NCBI GenBank assembly: GCA_023375785.1
Contig: SZWC01001577.1
Location: forward strand, 58,418 to 122,417
DNA length: 64,000 nt
Origin: Penium margaritaceum
Taxonomy: Eukaryota; Streptophyta; Zygnematophyceae; Desmidiales; Peniaceae
Direction of reading: 5' to 3'
Positions 11,171 through 22,682 of this stretch are shown here, one piece after another. The notes beneath the pieces were generated by a model. That model was given only the letters and a program-made list of their open reading frames with translations. It had not been told where the DNA came from and searched no databases. Position numbers and translations under genes: made by a program. Every line of letters starts with the position of its first letter. The stretch's first letter is position 1.

Positions 11171-12885
11171 TGTGTCACGAGCACCATGCCAGCCACTGGT
11201 CAATGCACTAGCTCCAAGTCGTAGGTACCCTCTCAGAGTGCGCTGCAAGCCCGAGGAACGCGGTCACCTCTGGATGGTGCAGAAGCCGAAGCAAATGAAT
11301 GTGGCAGTTGCCGTACATTCAGATGAGCCACAGACCTACAAGGAGCAAATGGCAACACCAGATGCAACAGCTTGGCACACGCATTGTAGTAGGAGATTCA
11401 GTTGCACGTGGACAATGGCATGTGAGAGGTGACAGAGTGTCCACCGTGATGTCTGGTCATCAAATGCAAATGGGTGTTTAAGAAGAAAAGGGGAGAACAA
11501 GGCAGCCTCAAGAAGTACAAAACGAGGCTGGTCGCCAAGGGATACTCGTAGCAGGAGGGCATCAATTTCATAGAAATGTTTTCCCTGGTTGTCCAGTTCT
11601 CCTCTGTGTGCACGTTCTTTTCCAATGCACAAGCAAATGACTTTGAGGTCCACCACATAGAAATCAAGACGATGTTCCTGAACAAGGACCTAGAGGAGAA
11701 TATTTACATCGAGCAACCAGATGGGTTTGTCATGGATGGCGAGAAGCACGTCGTGTGCAAGCTATATAAGTCCGTGTATGGCCTCAAATAAGAGTCGCGT
11801 GCTTGGAACCAGAAGCTAGACCTGGCATTGCAGTGTATGGGGTTTGAGCGCAGCGAGTGTGACTATAGCGTCTATCGCTTGCAGCATGAGCATGAAATCT
11901 TGATCATCATTGTCTATATTGATGACATTCTTCACCTCTCCAACAGCATGTCCACATTGCAAGAGTTGAAGGAAGTCATGTAGGAGCACCTTTAGATGTC
12001 GGACATTGGAGAGGCCTCTTATTTCCTCGGTATACAAATCAGGCGTGAGCGCAAGTCACGTACTCTCTCTTTGCAATATAGCTGCTACATCAAAGACGTC
12101 ATACAGCTATTTGGCATGGCAGAAGTAGAACCCATCACCACACCGCTGAGGATGCAGTACTACCTGACAATTTTCAATGCAGAAGCAGATACAACTGAGC
12201 GGCAAAAGTACCTGAGTGCCGTGGGCGGCCTCATGGGCCTGATGGTGGAAACCAGGCTGGACATCTCATAGGGTGGAGGAGCTCTCAGCCAGCACCGGGC
12301 TAATCCCAAACATGAGTACTTGAAGGCAATGAAGCGAATCTTTTGCTACCTTACTGGTACCATCAAATTTGGCATCACTTACAATGGCAATGATAGCAAC
12401 ATGATCGGCTATGCAAATGGATACTAGGCTTCCATCGCGTAGGACTGCAATTCCATCTCTAGGCATGTGTTTGTAATGAACGGCGGAGCCATCCGCTTGT
12501 GTAGCAAGCAGCAAGTGCTTGTGGCCACCTCTAGCATTGAAACCGAGTATGTGTCTTTCAGCTTTGCAGCCAAGGATGCAGCTTGGCTGTAGCATTGCAT
12601 GGCAAAGATAGGTGGGAGTGCAACTGTGCCAATACCTATGCACGTCAACAAACACATCGCAATCACACTCGCCAAGAACCCAGAGCACCCTCCACCCACC
12701 AAGCACGTTGACATTACATATCATTTCATGAGGTACATGGTGCAAGAATGTATAATCAAGGTATAGTTCACTCCAACCAGCAACCAGGTCACATCTTCCC
12801 ACCAAACCAATGACTTGAGAAAAGTAGCATTTCTGCATGAATGCACGTGGACTCAACTCACTCTGACTACGGCAAAGTGGATGAC

Positions 12886-13576
12886 TGTTGGAAATGGGGC
12901 CATCCTGCACAATCACATGTGTGCAGGATGAGGCATGGAGAAACTACCAAATGACTGCTTTGATTGTCAACCTGAGTTCACCACTTGAAAGGTCACGTGA
13001 CACTCTGTCTACGGTCCACGTTTTGGGCCGATCCAACACTTGGATCGAAAGAAATGAATTTATGAAGTCATATACCACAAGAACGTGGGTCAATGGTCCG
13101 TGCCTTGGTCTCAAGAAAGAAAAGGGGCGAGAGGTCAAGGGTTAAGACCAGCTGAAGACATGATCCAAAAAGGCCCTTGGTACTAGTCTTGCCTTGCCAG
13201 AGTGAACTGACGAGGTTAGATGGATGTGGCCGTACGTTTTAGGTGAGGTGTGATCCTCTTGATGGTTTGGTGTGCTAGCCATGGACACATGGTAATTTTC
13301 CATGTGATCGTGAGTAAGGTGACCACTAGGCATAGGACATGAGAGCATTTTCTAGCTCTCTAGGGTGTGTGTGAGTGGCGAGCTTGATTCCTAGGCTAAC
13401 TGCCCCTCTTGTGCGAGTTTTGACTATCATTTGGGTGAGAAAGACTTGCATAAGCTATTACTTCCTATGTACTGCCTTGTTTTGAACGATGTAAGAAGCA
13501 TTCAATAGTGCATCCCATGTCCTCCATGTCCAAGTGCTCCCTATTCAATTGCTGCACCTCTCCCGAAGTTCCAACA
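12886..13576 (+). repeat. Cop1b LTR, right copy of element K
   Basis: A 691-bp repeat from TGTTGGAAATGGGG to CCGAAGTTCCAACA, preceded by the end of RNase H and a purine-rich tract as a 3' LTR should be. It is followed at 13577 by Cop2 gag sequence on the opposite strand, which is where K appears to have inserted. Confidence 0.88.
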
Positions 13577-14689
13577 TGTCTGTGGGAGGATCGCCGACCA
13601 CGTCCCATAGTTCTCTGTTCATGAAGACCATCTTCATGTTCAAGAACCAGGTCTGGTAGTCGTCCTAATGAAAATGGATACCTTGAACTGATCATGATGT
13701 CCGTTAACCATGATGAAAGCTTCTCCTGGTAAATGCACCTCTTGGTGTGGTACAAACTATGAAAATGAGTAATCTCCCACAATCATGAGTATCTAAGGAA
13801 AGTTTAATGAATGAACGTGTTTGTAGTTGAGTCACGTTAAATTCCACCTTGCAATCGTTGATGAAAAATGACACAAAAGTATTACATACTAGTGATTCAA
13901 TAGGATACACCAAAGTCACCAACACACAACTCGTCTCCTGAGCTCTAACAATATGCTATACTTGAAAATGTGTAAAGTACGGACCAAGAAATCTATAAAT
14001 AAATCGGCTACCTATTTGTACTAGTCTAAAACTAGGAAAATAAAGTAATGAGGTGTTCATTGAGCCCCAAACTTTCCAATACTCTAGTGCATGTTCTTTC
14101 GGAGTGAGGGCCGTACAGGATGCCAGCCTCAAAGTACTGAGGCTGATGGATGCATTGTTCCTCTGTACTCAACTCAAGACGAGCCAGTGATTGTACTCTC
14201 ATTCAATCGACATCTCTTCTCAGCCTGTTTCTCTCCCCACAGTCTCCCACCAAAGAACTGAGGCTCACGGACGCATTGTGCCCTTTTATAGAACTTTAAT
14301 GTGGATGTCTCCGTCCTCGACATCCATCCCTATTTCTTGTAACTGATATGTTAGCATAGGCGATCAAGAAGAGTTGGTGTTTGTACTCTTGGTCTTCACG
14401 TCCAAGGCCATTCCGCCAAATTCTAAATTATGTCGGTGTATATGCAGTCCATTTCCATGTCACCACTATCGTATGACAAGCAGAGCAAAGAAGTTAGGGC
14501 AAAGGATGGATGGATCATTGGGATACCTAAAGAGGCCGGCCAATAACCATACCGTACCCTACCATGAAGGATTGGCAAGAGAGTAGGGAGAGAGAGTGAC
14601 GACCTCTCTCCACTCCCTCGGTCTTTGCCCAAGCCAAGTTCCTCAGCCCATTGTGTAAGTCATTTTTCTCTTACATGTAATTTGCGGCA
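13577..14689 (-). mobile_element. Cop2 5' end fragment (LTR, primer-site position, gag start), copy 2
   Basis: Same content and order as 6242-7388: Cop2 LTR (about 14689 to 13757, read right to left), a degenerate primer-site region, then gag N-terminus ending at the Cop1b LTR border. Gag homology continues left of K at 5524 downwards, and the 5 bp on each side of K match except for one base. I therefore read this as the outer part of the Cop2 element into which K inserted. Broken and old. Confidence 0.75.
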
Positions 14690-14850
14690 TAATCTATGCC
14701 ACTTTTTATGTTTTGTCCGTTGCTCCACTTCATACTTGTAGATGGAGCTGACGCTTCAAAGGTAAGGCAATGATCGCATGCGCTTTCCGATGATGTGGTC
14801 AGATTGATTATCAGAGGAGAAATGAGAGAGAGATAGCAATTTTCCATCAC
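14690..14850. other. Unidentified ~160-bp spacer Y, copy 1
   Basis: This stretch lies between the Cop2 LTR end and the antisense protease/pre-integrase of element C. On the minus strand it begins GATGGAAAATTGCTATC and contains TTTCTCCTCTGATAATC. A clear relative lies in the opposite orientation at 50474-50630, also between a copia protease and a Cop2 LTR. I do not recognise it. Confidence 0.6.
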
Positions 14851-15724
14851 AAGATGCGCATGGCGATGTGGTTGTAGCATGTATGCAAGAGCTTGTGATC
14901 TGTTGCCTGCACTGTTGTTGGAATAATGTGCTCACATGATATCATGGTTATCCATAGCAGGCAACTCATGTAGCCTGTTTTCACCGTGCTGGCCAACTCC
15001 CTTCCCGTGTCCTCGTTAAGGGTGTAGACATAGTCTTCGTTGAAGTCAATGTACCCGTCTTGTGTTGGTGAGAGGTCGGAGTGAGAGGAGGTTGAATACA
15101 CCATGAACTACATATAACACGCCCTGGAAGACTCCTACTCCAATGCCACTCGGGCTCTCCAAGTACATCTCCACAATTCCAATCCCCTGAGCATACACTA
15201 GTAAATTATCACCCATAGTGATACGACAGGATGGGATTGGAAGTAGGTACATGATACACTCCTTGTAGTGTATCAAACTTTGTTGCATCGTGAGTCCTTA
15301 CATCTTGCCAGATCTGCGTTCTCCGCTTGGGAAATGTCAGATTTTACCGTGAAGAGGCCGTCGTATACCATATTTGTCATGCTTATCTTACCCAAGTTAC
15401 ACACTCTTGCCTGGTCTTTCTACTACTGCTGCTAATCCTGCTATGACTGCTGCAATTCTTGTGGAGTCTGTTACTTTTGCTGCTATTGCAATGACTGCAG
15501 CTGTTGCTATGCACTCTACTCCTTGTTAAAGTACTATCTCTTGTAGTTCCTTTCCTTATAGCAGCAATGGTACTTGCTTTTCTTCCAATCTCTCTACTTT
15601 CAAGATCATTGATGCTACTACTGCTCGTTACATTAGCATATGGCTAGAAATACGGCTTCATTACTACCACTGCCACTTTTCTTTGCTGCATTGCAAGAGG
15701 ACATCAAGGTCGAGAGTCAGCTGG
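14851..15724 (-). mobile_element. Element C (old Cop1-like), protease and gag C-terminal part, antisense
   Basis: Read right to left: the end of gag including a Gln-rich stretch (about 15724-15400), then the protease and pre-integrase segment, with a GVFQGVLYVVHGVFNLLS-like match to Cop1 near 15150-15100. The homology breaks off at about 14850 at spacer Y. The gag at 15724 continues at about 20833 on the other side of element B. Heavily broken. Confidence 0.72.
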
Positions 15725-16405
15725 TGTTGGGAAAGGAGCCATCCGGCTCAATTTCAGGTCCACAGAAGCAAGTTCCAGAAAACTTCCACATGCCTGCTCC
15801 GATCATCGATCCGTCTTCACCATTGGAAAGATCAGGTGGCAGATTATCTACGGTCCAAGTTTCAGGCAGATCCAACGGTCGGATTGGGAGATATGAATTT
15901 TCGAAGTTTTAGGGGTCATGGACCGCCGGTGTTTGGGTGGCCATGGGCGATGGCTCCATGCCTTAGCCTGAGAAAAGAAAAAGACAAGAGGTCCAGGGTC
16001 AAGACCTAACGAGAGAAATATCCAAAATGGTCTTTGGTCTTAGGATTGCTTTGTCAGAGTGTGCTGACTAGGATAAAGGTACCTCTCCTTACTTTTTAGG
16101 TGAGGTGAGATCCTTGTGTGCTAGCCATGGACACATGGCGATTCGCCATGGGTTCGTGTGTGTCTGGTCATCCTGATTGTTAGGCTGATTTCCTCCCTTG
16201 TGTGAGATTGTGGACTCTAGTGTAGGAGCCTTAACCTCCATGGCTAAGTGGTGTGGCTTGTGAGAGGGCTGACTTGCCAAAGCTCTGTCTCTATATGTAC
16301 TCCATCATTTTGAGTGATTTAACAACCAATCTTCAGCACACGTGATGCCCTTTCAGTCCCACATGCTCGCTGCTCCAAGGCTCCCTCTCTCCTCCAGATC
16401 CAACA
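15725..16405 (+). repeat. Cop1 element B: 5' LTR
   Basis: Starts TGTTGGGAAAGGAGCC and ends CTCCAGATCCAACA. It is 681 bp, about 57 bp shorter than the 738-bp form at 23129, and otherwise close to it by eye. It is directly followed by the primer-binding site, as expected for a 5' LTR. Confidence 0.93.
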
Positions 16406-16407
16406 TT

Positions 16408-16420
16408 TGGTATCAGAGCC
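16408..16420 (+). promoter_or_regulatory. Primer-binding site of element B (initiator-Met tRNA type)
   Basis: TGGTATCAGAGCC lies two bases after the LTR end. This is the standard plant copia primer site complementary to the 3' end of initiator-Met tRNA, where minus-strand cDNA synthesis is primed. Confidence 0.92.
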
Positions 16421-17894
16421 AGATTCTGCCAGATTCAGCCAGCACAGGTCATCACTTTGAGAGTGACGGGTTAGGGTCACACCTTGACCAAATTTGATGA
16501 TCGACCACTAGATCTTCAAGTGCGCAAGACAAGCTTTCTAGCGAGCCCAAGATCACAAAGAGCCAAGAGTCGGATTGAGAGTTATGCTCAAAACGAAGTC
16601 GGCCAGGGCTACACTCTTCTCTATGAGTAAGACTGTCGCCTTGTGATGACCATAACTCTCTTGTTTCTTTGCCAAATTTCAAACGTGGCACATGCAAATT
16701 GTAGTATTGTTTCTAAGCGTTTCATTGGTGCAAACATATTTGCATTCCATCTATTAGTTTGGGAGAAACTACGTTTACAAGCTGGCTGGTCTGAGTTGGA
16801 GTAGGAGCAGAAGCATACCCTGTTTTCAAGAGGGCATATCTTTCAAAATTCCCTGATGATGACCCTGTTTTATGGGTCGATCTGAAAGTTTTTGAGCTGA
16901 ATGTTCCAGTGGTGGGCCCAGTTTTCCCAAATTCCCAGTCTGCTATCGTCTACAGTCCATTTTCTGTCAGACAGATTTCTGGCAGTAGCAGGAGCAGAAG
17001 CAGGATTAGCGCCGCCACCCAAGGGTAGCGTTGAGCATCACCAAAGCTCAAAATGGCAGCAGCACGCGTGGTAACAGCAGCCCAGCCCTTGGAGAGGCTG
17101 GAAGGATGCGCCAACTTCACGTTTTGGAAGATCCGTACCCGCCTCCTTTTGGAGGAGAGTGGCTTGTGGGAGGTGGTGAGCGGCGACGAGCGCGCTCCAC
17201 CTCCACAGGCAAAAGGCATCACCACAGCTGAGGTGTTGGCGGGGAAGACGCCGCAGAAAGGTGCAGCACATGCAAGTTCATCTACAACTACAGCGGCGGC
17301 GTATGAGGAGTGGAAGAAGAAAGACAGGCAGGCCTACAGGTTGCTTGTCAACACCATCTCCAACCCGCATCTTCAGTACGTGAGTGACAAGGCTACTGCA
17401 AAGGAGGGGTGGGACAAGTTGTACAAGAAGTATGAGAGCAAGGATCCTACATTCCTCGTGCTTTTGGAGGAAAAGATGATGGCGCTGAAAATGCAGGGTG
17501 GTGAAGGGATGGAGGCGTACCTAGATAGGGGAAAGGAGCTCGCGAAACAGCTGAGAGCGGCCGGCAACCCTGTGGAAGAGACGCGCTTCATCCTCCTCTT
17601 GCTGAGGGGACTCCCAACCAGTTACGACATGGTGCGAGAGACGCTGGAGTGCCAGCCAACTCTCGACCTCGACTTCATCTGCACACACCTAGTGTAGGTG
17701 GAACTGCGTCGCAATGCTGCAAAACGCAATGGCGGCAACTGTAGCAATGAAGCAGCTTTCATGGCGATGGACTCACGCAACCAGCAGCAGCAGCAGTCCG
17801 GGCAGCAAAGAGGCAAGAAGAAGGGCAAGTTCAATTATCGCCAGAAAGAGGGGCACTACAAGAAAGAGTGCTTCAAGCGCAAGAGGGACCAGAA

Positions 17895-17990
17895 GGAGCA
17901 GCAGCAGCAGCAGCAAAAGCAACAATCTCCACGGCAACAACAGAAGCAGTCACAGCAACGTCAACAGCACCAGCAGCAAGAGCAGCAGAA
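17895..17990 (+). repeat. CAG-rich tract in element B gag (Gln-rich linker)
   Basis: Runs of CAG/CAA encode a Gln-rich linker between the gag zinc knuckle and the protease. Equivalent tracts lie at about 25335-25435 in D and 63690-63800 in O, and a decayed one near 55780-55880 in L. Confidence 0.85.
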
Positions 17991-20832
17991 CGAGACTGGC
18001 GTGCACCATTTTGGCAACATGAACGTGGCCAAGGAGGTGCGCGACCGCCTCTTCATGGCGAAGTCTGACTTGTCGCAGAAGGAGAAGGCGGATCTGGCGT
18101 GGTACAAAGACTCTGGGTGTACCAAGAGTCTGACGTACCACAAGGAGTCGTTTACGCAGTTGCTGTCCATCCCTCCCCGTCCTATCGCTTTGGGTGATAA
18201 TCGAGTGGTGTATACTGAAGGGATGGGGATTGTGGAGATGTGGTTGGAGACCCCGCGTGGCATTGAAGTGGGAGTGTTCCATGGCCTGCTATACGTACCT
18301 ATGCTGCGTTCAATCTTCTCTCAGTGTCCTCTCTCACCAACACAGGACTGTGAGTCGTCTTTGACGACGAGTATGGCTACATCCTTGACAAGGAAACAGG
18401 AGAGGAGTTGGCCAGGTCGGTGAAGGAAGGCGACATGTACCGCCTACTGGGGGCAACCAAGATCGCGCGTGAGCGGAGTCTTGCAGTAGTGGTGCAGGCA
18501 ACAGATGGCGAGATCTAACATGCACGCTACGGCCACATCGACATGCGCACCTTGTAGTAGCTTTAAGCAAAGCAGATGGTGCGTGACCTACCTACCATCT
18601 CAAACTTTGAGCAGCAGTTGTGCATCGGCTGTTTGGAGGGGAAGCAGCACCGCGAGGCGTTCTTTGGAGTAGGGAAGCGTGCAAAGGAAGTGTTGGAGCT
18701 GGTCCACACGGACTTGTGCGGACCGATGCAGACCCAGAGCTTTGGAGGCTCTAGGTATTTCCTGACCTTCATTGATGATTTCAGCCATTACACTGCTATG
18801 TACTTCCTTCCTTCCAAGGACCAATGCTTTGACAGGTTCAAGGAGTTCAAGGCCATGGTGGAGAACAAGACTAGCAAGAAGGTGAAGCCGCTGCGCAGCG
18901 ATCGCGGTGGAGAGTACCTGAGCAAGGAGTTCCAGGACTACCTCGCAGCAGCTGGCGTCAAGGTGTAGTGTACCACGCCATACTCGCCATAGTAGAACGG
19001 TGTAGCAGAACGCGCCAACCGTACCATTGTGGAGTCGGCGCGCTCCATTCCACACACGACTCGGCTGACCTACGACTTCTGGGTAGAAGCATTGAGCACT
19101 GCGGTCTACATCAAGAACCGCAGTCCAAGTAAGGCGCTAGAGCAGATAACGCCGTACGAGGCGTGGTTCGGCAAGAAACCAAGCATGGGTCATCTCCGAG
19201 CATTTGGCAGCCTGGCGTACATGCACGTGCCCAAGGAGAAGCGGCAGAAATGGGACGCAAAGAGTACGCAGATGCTGATAATCGGCTACGATGTGGCAAG
19301 CAAGGCCTATCGCCTCTGCGAGAGGGATACAGGCGACATCATCATCTCCAGGGATGTTGTCTTCAACAAGAGCAACGTCATCGGCACCAACATTGTCTGT
19401 GAAGAGGCAGAAAAACCAGCAGCTGACGAGACAATGGGAGTAGAAATCCTTCCTGACCCACTCTCTCCCGATCCTTCCTCTACTATGACAGTGGGTGAAT
19501 CACTCAACTCTCCCATGTTTGATGCAGCAGATACAGCAGCCTCACCAGCAGAAGCAGATGATGGAGATATAGCACCACCAGTAGCAGCAGTTGTGCCAGC
19601 AGCACAATGCCAGCCACCCGCTAACGCTCCAGTACCAGGTCGCAGGTACCCATTTAGGATGCGTTACAAGCCTGGTGAGCGCGGCCATTTCTGGATACTG
19701 CAGAAACCAGACCAGATGAATGTCGCAGTTGCAGCAGATTCAGATGAGCCAACGTCATACAAGGAGGCCATGGCTGCACCGGATGCAGCAGATTAGGCGC
19801 AAGCCGTGCAGCAAGAGAAACAGTCGCAGCTGGACAACGGCACGTGGGAGCTAACTGAGCGTCCACCTGGACGTAAGGTGATCAAGTGCAAGTGGGTGTC
19901 CAAGAAGAAGCGGGGAGCAGATGGTAACCCGGAAAAGTACAAATCGAGGCTGGTCGCCAAGGGCTACCCGCAGTAGGAGGGCATCGACTACACAGAAACT
20001 TTTGCCCCTGTTGCAAAGTTTGCCTTTGTGCGCACGCTCTTCTCTTATGCAGCAGCTGAGGACTTCAAGGTTCACCACATGGATGTCAAGACGGCATTCT
20101 TGAATGGTAACTTGGAGGAGGAGATCTACATGGAGCAGCTGGAGGGGTTTGTCATGGATGGCCAGGAGCACCTGGTTTGCAAGCTGCACAAGTCGCTGTA
20201 CGGCCTCAAGCAAGCGTCGCGTGCTTGGAACCAGAAGTTTGATGCGGCGTTGCAGTGCATGGGGTTCGAACGCAGCGACTGTGACTACAGCGTGTATTGT
20301 TGGCAACATGAGCATGAGATCCTCATCATCATTGTCTATGTGGATGACATTCTCCTCCTTTCCAACAGTATGTCTGCATTGTAGGAGTTCAAGGAGGCCA
20401 TGCAGGAGCGGTTCCAGATGTCTGATCTCGGAGAGGCATCATACTTCCTCGGTATCCAGATCACGCGTGACCGCAAATCAGGCTCTCTCTCGCTATAGCA
20501 GAGTCGCTACATCAAGGACGTCCTGTAGTGGTTCGGCATGGCAGAGGCAAAACCCATCAGTACGCCGCTGGAGACGCGGCAGGACCCCGTGAGCTTCAGT
20601 GGGGAAGCAGATGCTGTTGAGCGGCAGAAGTACCAGAGCGCCGTCGGATGTCTTATGTACCTGATGGTGGCAACCAGGCCGGATCTTGCACAGGCTGTGA
20701 GCGTTGTGATCTAGCACATGGCTAATCCCGGACCGGAGCACCAGAAGGCAGTGAAGCGGATCTTCCGCTACCTTGCTGGAACCATCAACGTTGGCATCAC
20801 CTACAACGGCAATGACAACAGCGTCATTGTCA

Positions 20833-22052
20833 GTCAGCAGGCTCTCAAGCATCTCTAGTACTGTGTCATACCTTGTTGGGAGCCCCTTCGCATGAGGAGG
20901 ATGAAGCGCATCTTTTCGGCATGGTTATTGACCACTTTCAACTAGTTTCTATTATTCTTGCTTTGTCTAGGCATGGCTTTATCCCTTTACGTCCCTGACT
21001 TTTTTGGGCTATCATCTTATCTTTCAAAAACATTAGGAATGGAATGTCCTTGCTCTCATACTTCTACAACGTGTCCCATCCCTCCCTTGCAATAGCCTTG
21101 TGACTGATGTCATGAAAACGGGGGCTAAAGATGGTGTTCACAAGCAACCAGTAGGCTTGCCTGACGTTCTTCCACTCCTCTGTCACTAGTAGACTTTTAC
21201 CGGAACCTACATCAACTGCACCTTTCCATGACATCTTCTTTGCCACCACGTGTGCTCTCGTCATGCCTTTTGCCTGTGGAACCAGCACCGGCTTATCGTT
21301 GCTCGCCATCCATCTCAAGCTCCTTTCCTCCGAAAGAAGGCAGGTATGGGTGTTCGAAAACATGAAGTTTGGGTATCCCTACAGCCTTTCCAAATGCTGT
21401 ACTGTTATCACGAAGTCTTCTGGTGCCATTTTTTGCATCAGTGATACTGAATGCTCCCCTTGGATTGTGGCACTATCCCTTCTTCTGCTGCTACTTCGGT
21501 CAGAAATCTCTCTAATAGAAAAAAGAGTGTAGAGGCCAACACACTTGGAACTTGGAAAACTCAACTCAAAAACTTTCTCATCAACCCATAAAACAAGGTC
21601 AGCAAAAGTGGACGTTGGAAGATATGCCCTTTTGAGAATTGGATATGCTGTTACTCCTCTTCTAGCTCTGACAAGCCAACTTGTAATCAGTGTTTCTCTC
21701 AAATGTACCAATGGCATATAAATATTTGTACACCAATAGAAAGATCAGGCAAACCTATTTAACTTTAATATGCTAATTGTCAAAGTTGGATAAAAACCAA
21801 GTTGTGGTCATTTCAAGGCAATTGTCTTGCTCAAAGAGCAGAATAAAACATTGGATAGGATTCGTGTGAGTATTATAATACGTCGGACCATTAGCTATTG
21901 ACAATCTTGTACTCTTTGAAAAGATTGTCTCACAAACTCCAACAGCTAGTGGTAGATTATGAAATGTGGTCAACATTCCACCCTAGCCCATCACCTCCAA
22001 AGAGACGGCATGCACTAGTTGAAACGAGATGAATCTAGCTCTAATACCAGGA
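20833..22052 (-). mobile_element. Element C (old Cop1-like), gag N-terminal part and leader, antisense
   Basis: Read right to left from the LTR at 22053: a degenerate primer site (TGGTATTAGAGC, 22049 to 22038), a full-length leader related to that of D (homologous to 24200-24500), then gag from about 21440 with LWVDEKVFEL-like leader and EEWKNVRQAYWLLVNTI-like gag matches. Gag runs to about 20833, where element B interrupts it; it resumes at 15724. Several breaks; one of the oldest elements in the window. Confidence 0.75.
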
Positions 22053-22674
22053 TTTTGGAATTGGAGGAGGGAGGTATCCTTAAAGTAGTGAGCATATGAA
22101 ACTTCAACAGCATCAGTTCTGCCGAAGAAAAGTTGTTAAATCACTGAACATTATGGAGCACATATAGAGGTAGAGCCTGGGTAAGTGAGTCCTATCACAC
22201 GCCTCGACACTTTGCCATGGCGGCAAAGGCTTACACACAAGAGTCAATTGTGTCACAAAAGAGAGGAAATTAGCATAGCAATCGGGCTGGCCAATCACAC
22301 ACAAACTAGGAAATACTCTCATCCTACACTTATAATGGCCAGATCACCCAAAATCCCATGAAGGACCATGTGTCCATGGCTAGCACAAATGGATTCCATC
22401 TCACCTAAGAACTAAGGAGAGGTACCTTTTTCCTAGCTTGTACACTCTGACAAGGCAATGATGACCAAGACAACCACGGCTGATGACTCGAAAAACTTCA
22501 AAATGTCAGGTCTCTTACTTCAACCATTTCATCGATGAAATTTTGACCACATAAAGATTTCCCACCTGATCTTCTCAATTGTGAAGTAGCATCGAATTGG
22601 AGTAGGTATCAGGTAGTTCCTTAGAACGTGGTCACATGGATCTTAAACCAAGCCTCATGGCTTGGTTTCTAACA
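22053..22674 (-). repeat. Element C: 5' LTR, degenerate, antisense
   Basis: Matches the reverse complement of the Cop1 LTR along most of its length, including the region around CTCTATATGTGCTCC (near 22160), the TAGCCATGGACACATGG segment (near 22375) and the terminal TGTTAG at 22674. Divergence is large. Element E begins a few bases to the right. Confidence 0.75.
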
Positions 22675-22682
22675 CCAATATT

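Larger units (their letters stand above)
7389..12885 (+). mobile_element. Cop1b element K, internal region (leader, gag, pol)
   Basis: The leader resumes at about 7395 with the Cop1-like CAAGTCCGCAAGAC, but the usual primer-binding site is not visible upstream. Gag starts at the ATG at 7892. Protease follows at about 8870-9200. The pre-integrase zinc region is near 9370-9500 and the integrase core at about 9530-10020, with hinge sequence to 11290. RT is at about 11450-12250 and RNase H at about 12270-12860, then a purine-rich tract (GGCAAAGTGGATGAC) right before the LTR at 12886. It is badly broken (of the order of twenty breaks) and clearly older than A, D and O. The integrase C-terminus and hinge occur twice in tandem. 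An N sits in the leader at 7657. Confidence 0.85.
15725..20832 (+). mobile_element. Cop1 element B, 3'-truncated copia element
   Basis: Order: 5' LTR (15725-16405), primer-binding site (16408-16420), leader, gag from the ATG at 17053, zinc knuckle near 17830-17875 followed by a Gln-rich tract (17895-17990), and protease near 18090-18340 (DSG at 18109). A pre-integrase segment follows near 18500-18640. The integrase core is about 18690-19150 ([21 protein letters not shown]), then a hinge, RT about 19870-20600 and part of RNase H. It then stops; there is no 3' LTR. It lies inside the gag of antisense element C, flanked by the near-identical 9-mers GTCAGCTGG (15716) and GTCAGCAGG (20833). Broken, with roughly ten breaks. 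Confidence 0.88.

Noticed and set aside
17895-17990. CRISPR-like or structured repeat array
   Set aside because: It is a CAG/CAA run inside gag with no spacers. No CRISPR array is present anywhere in the window.
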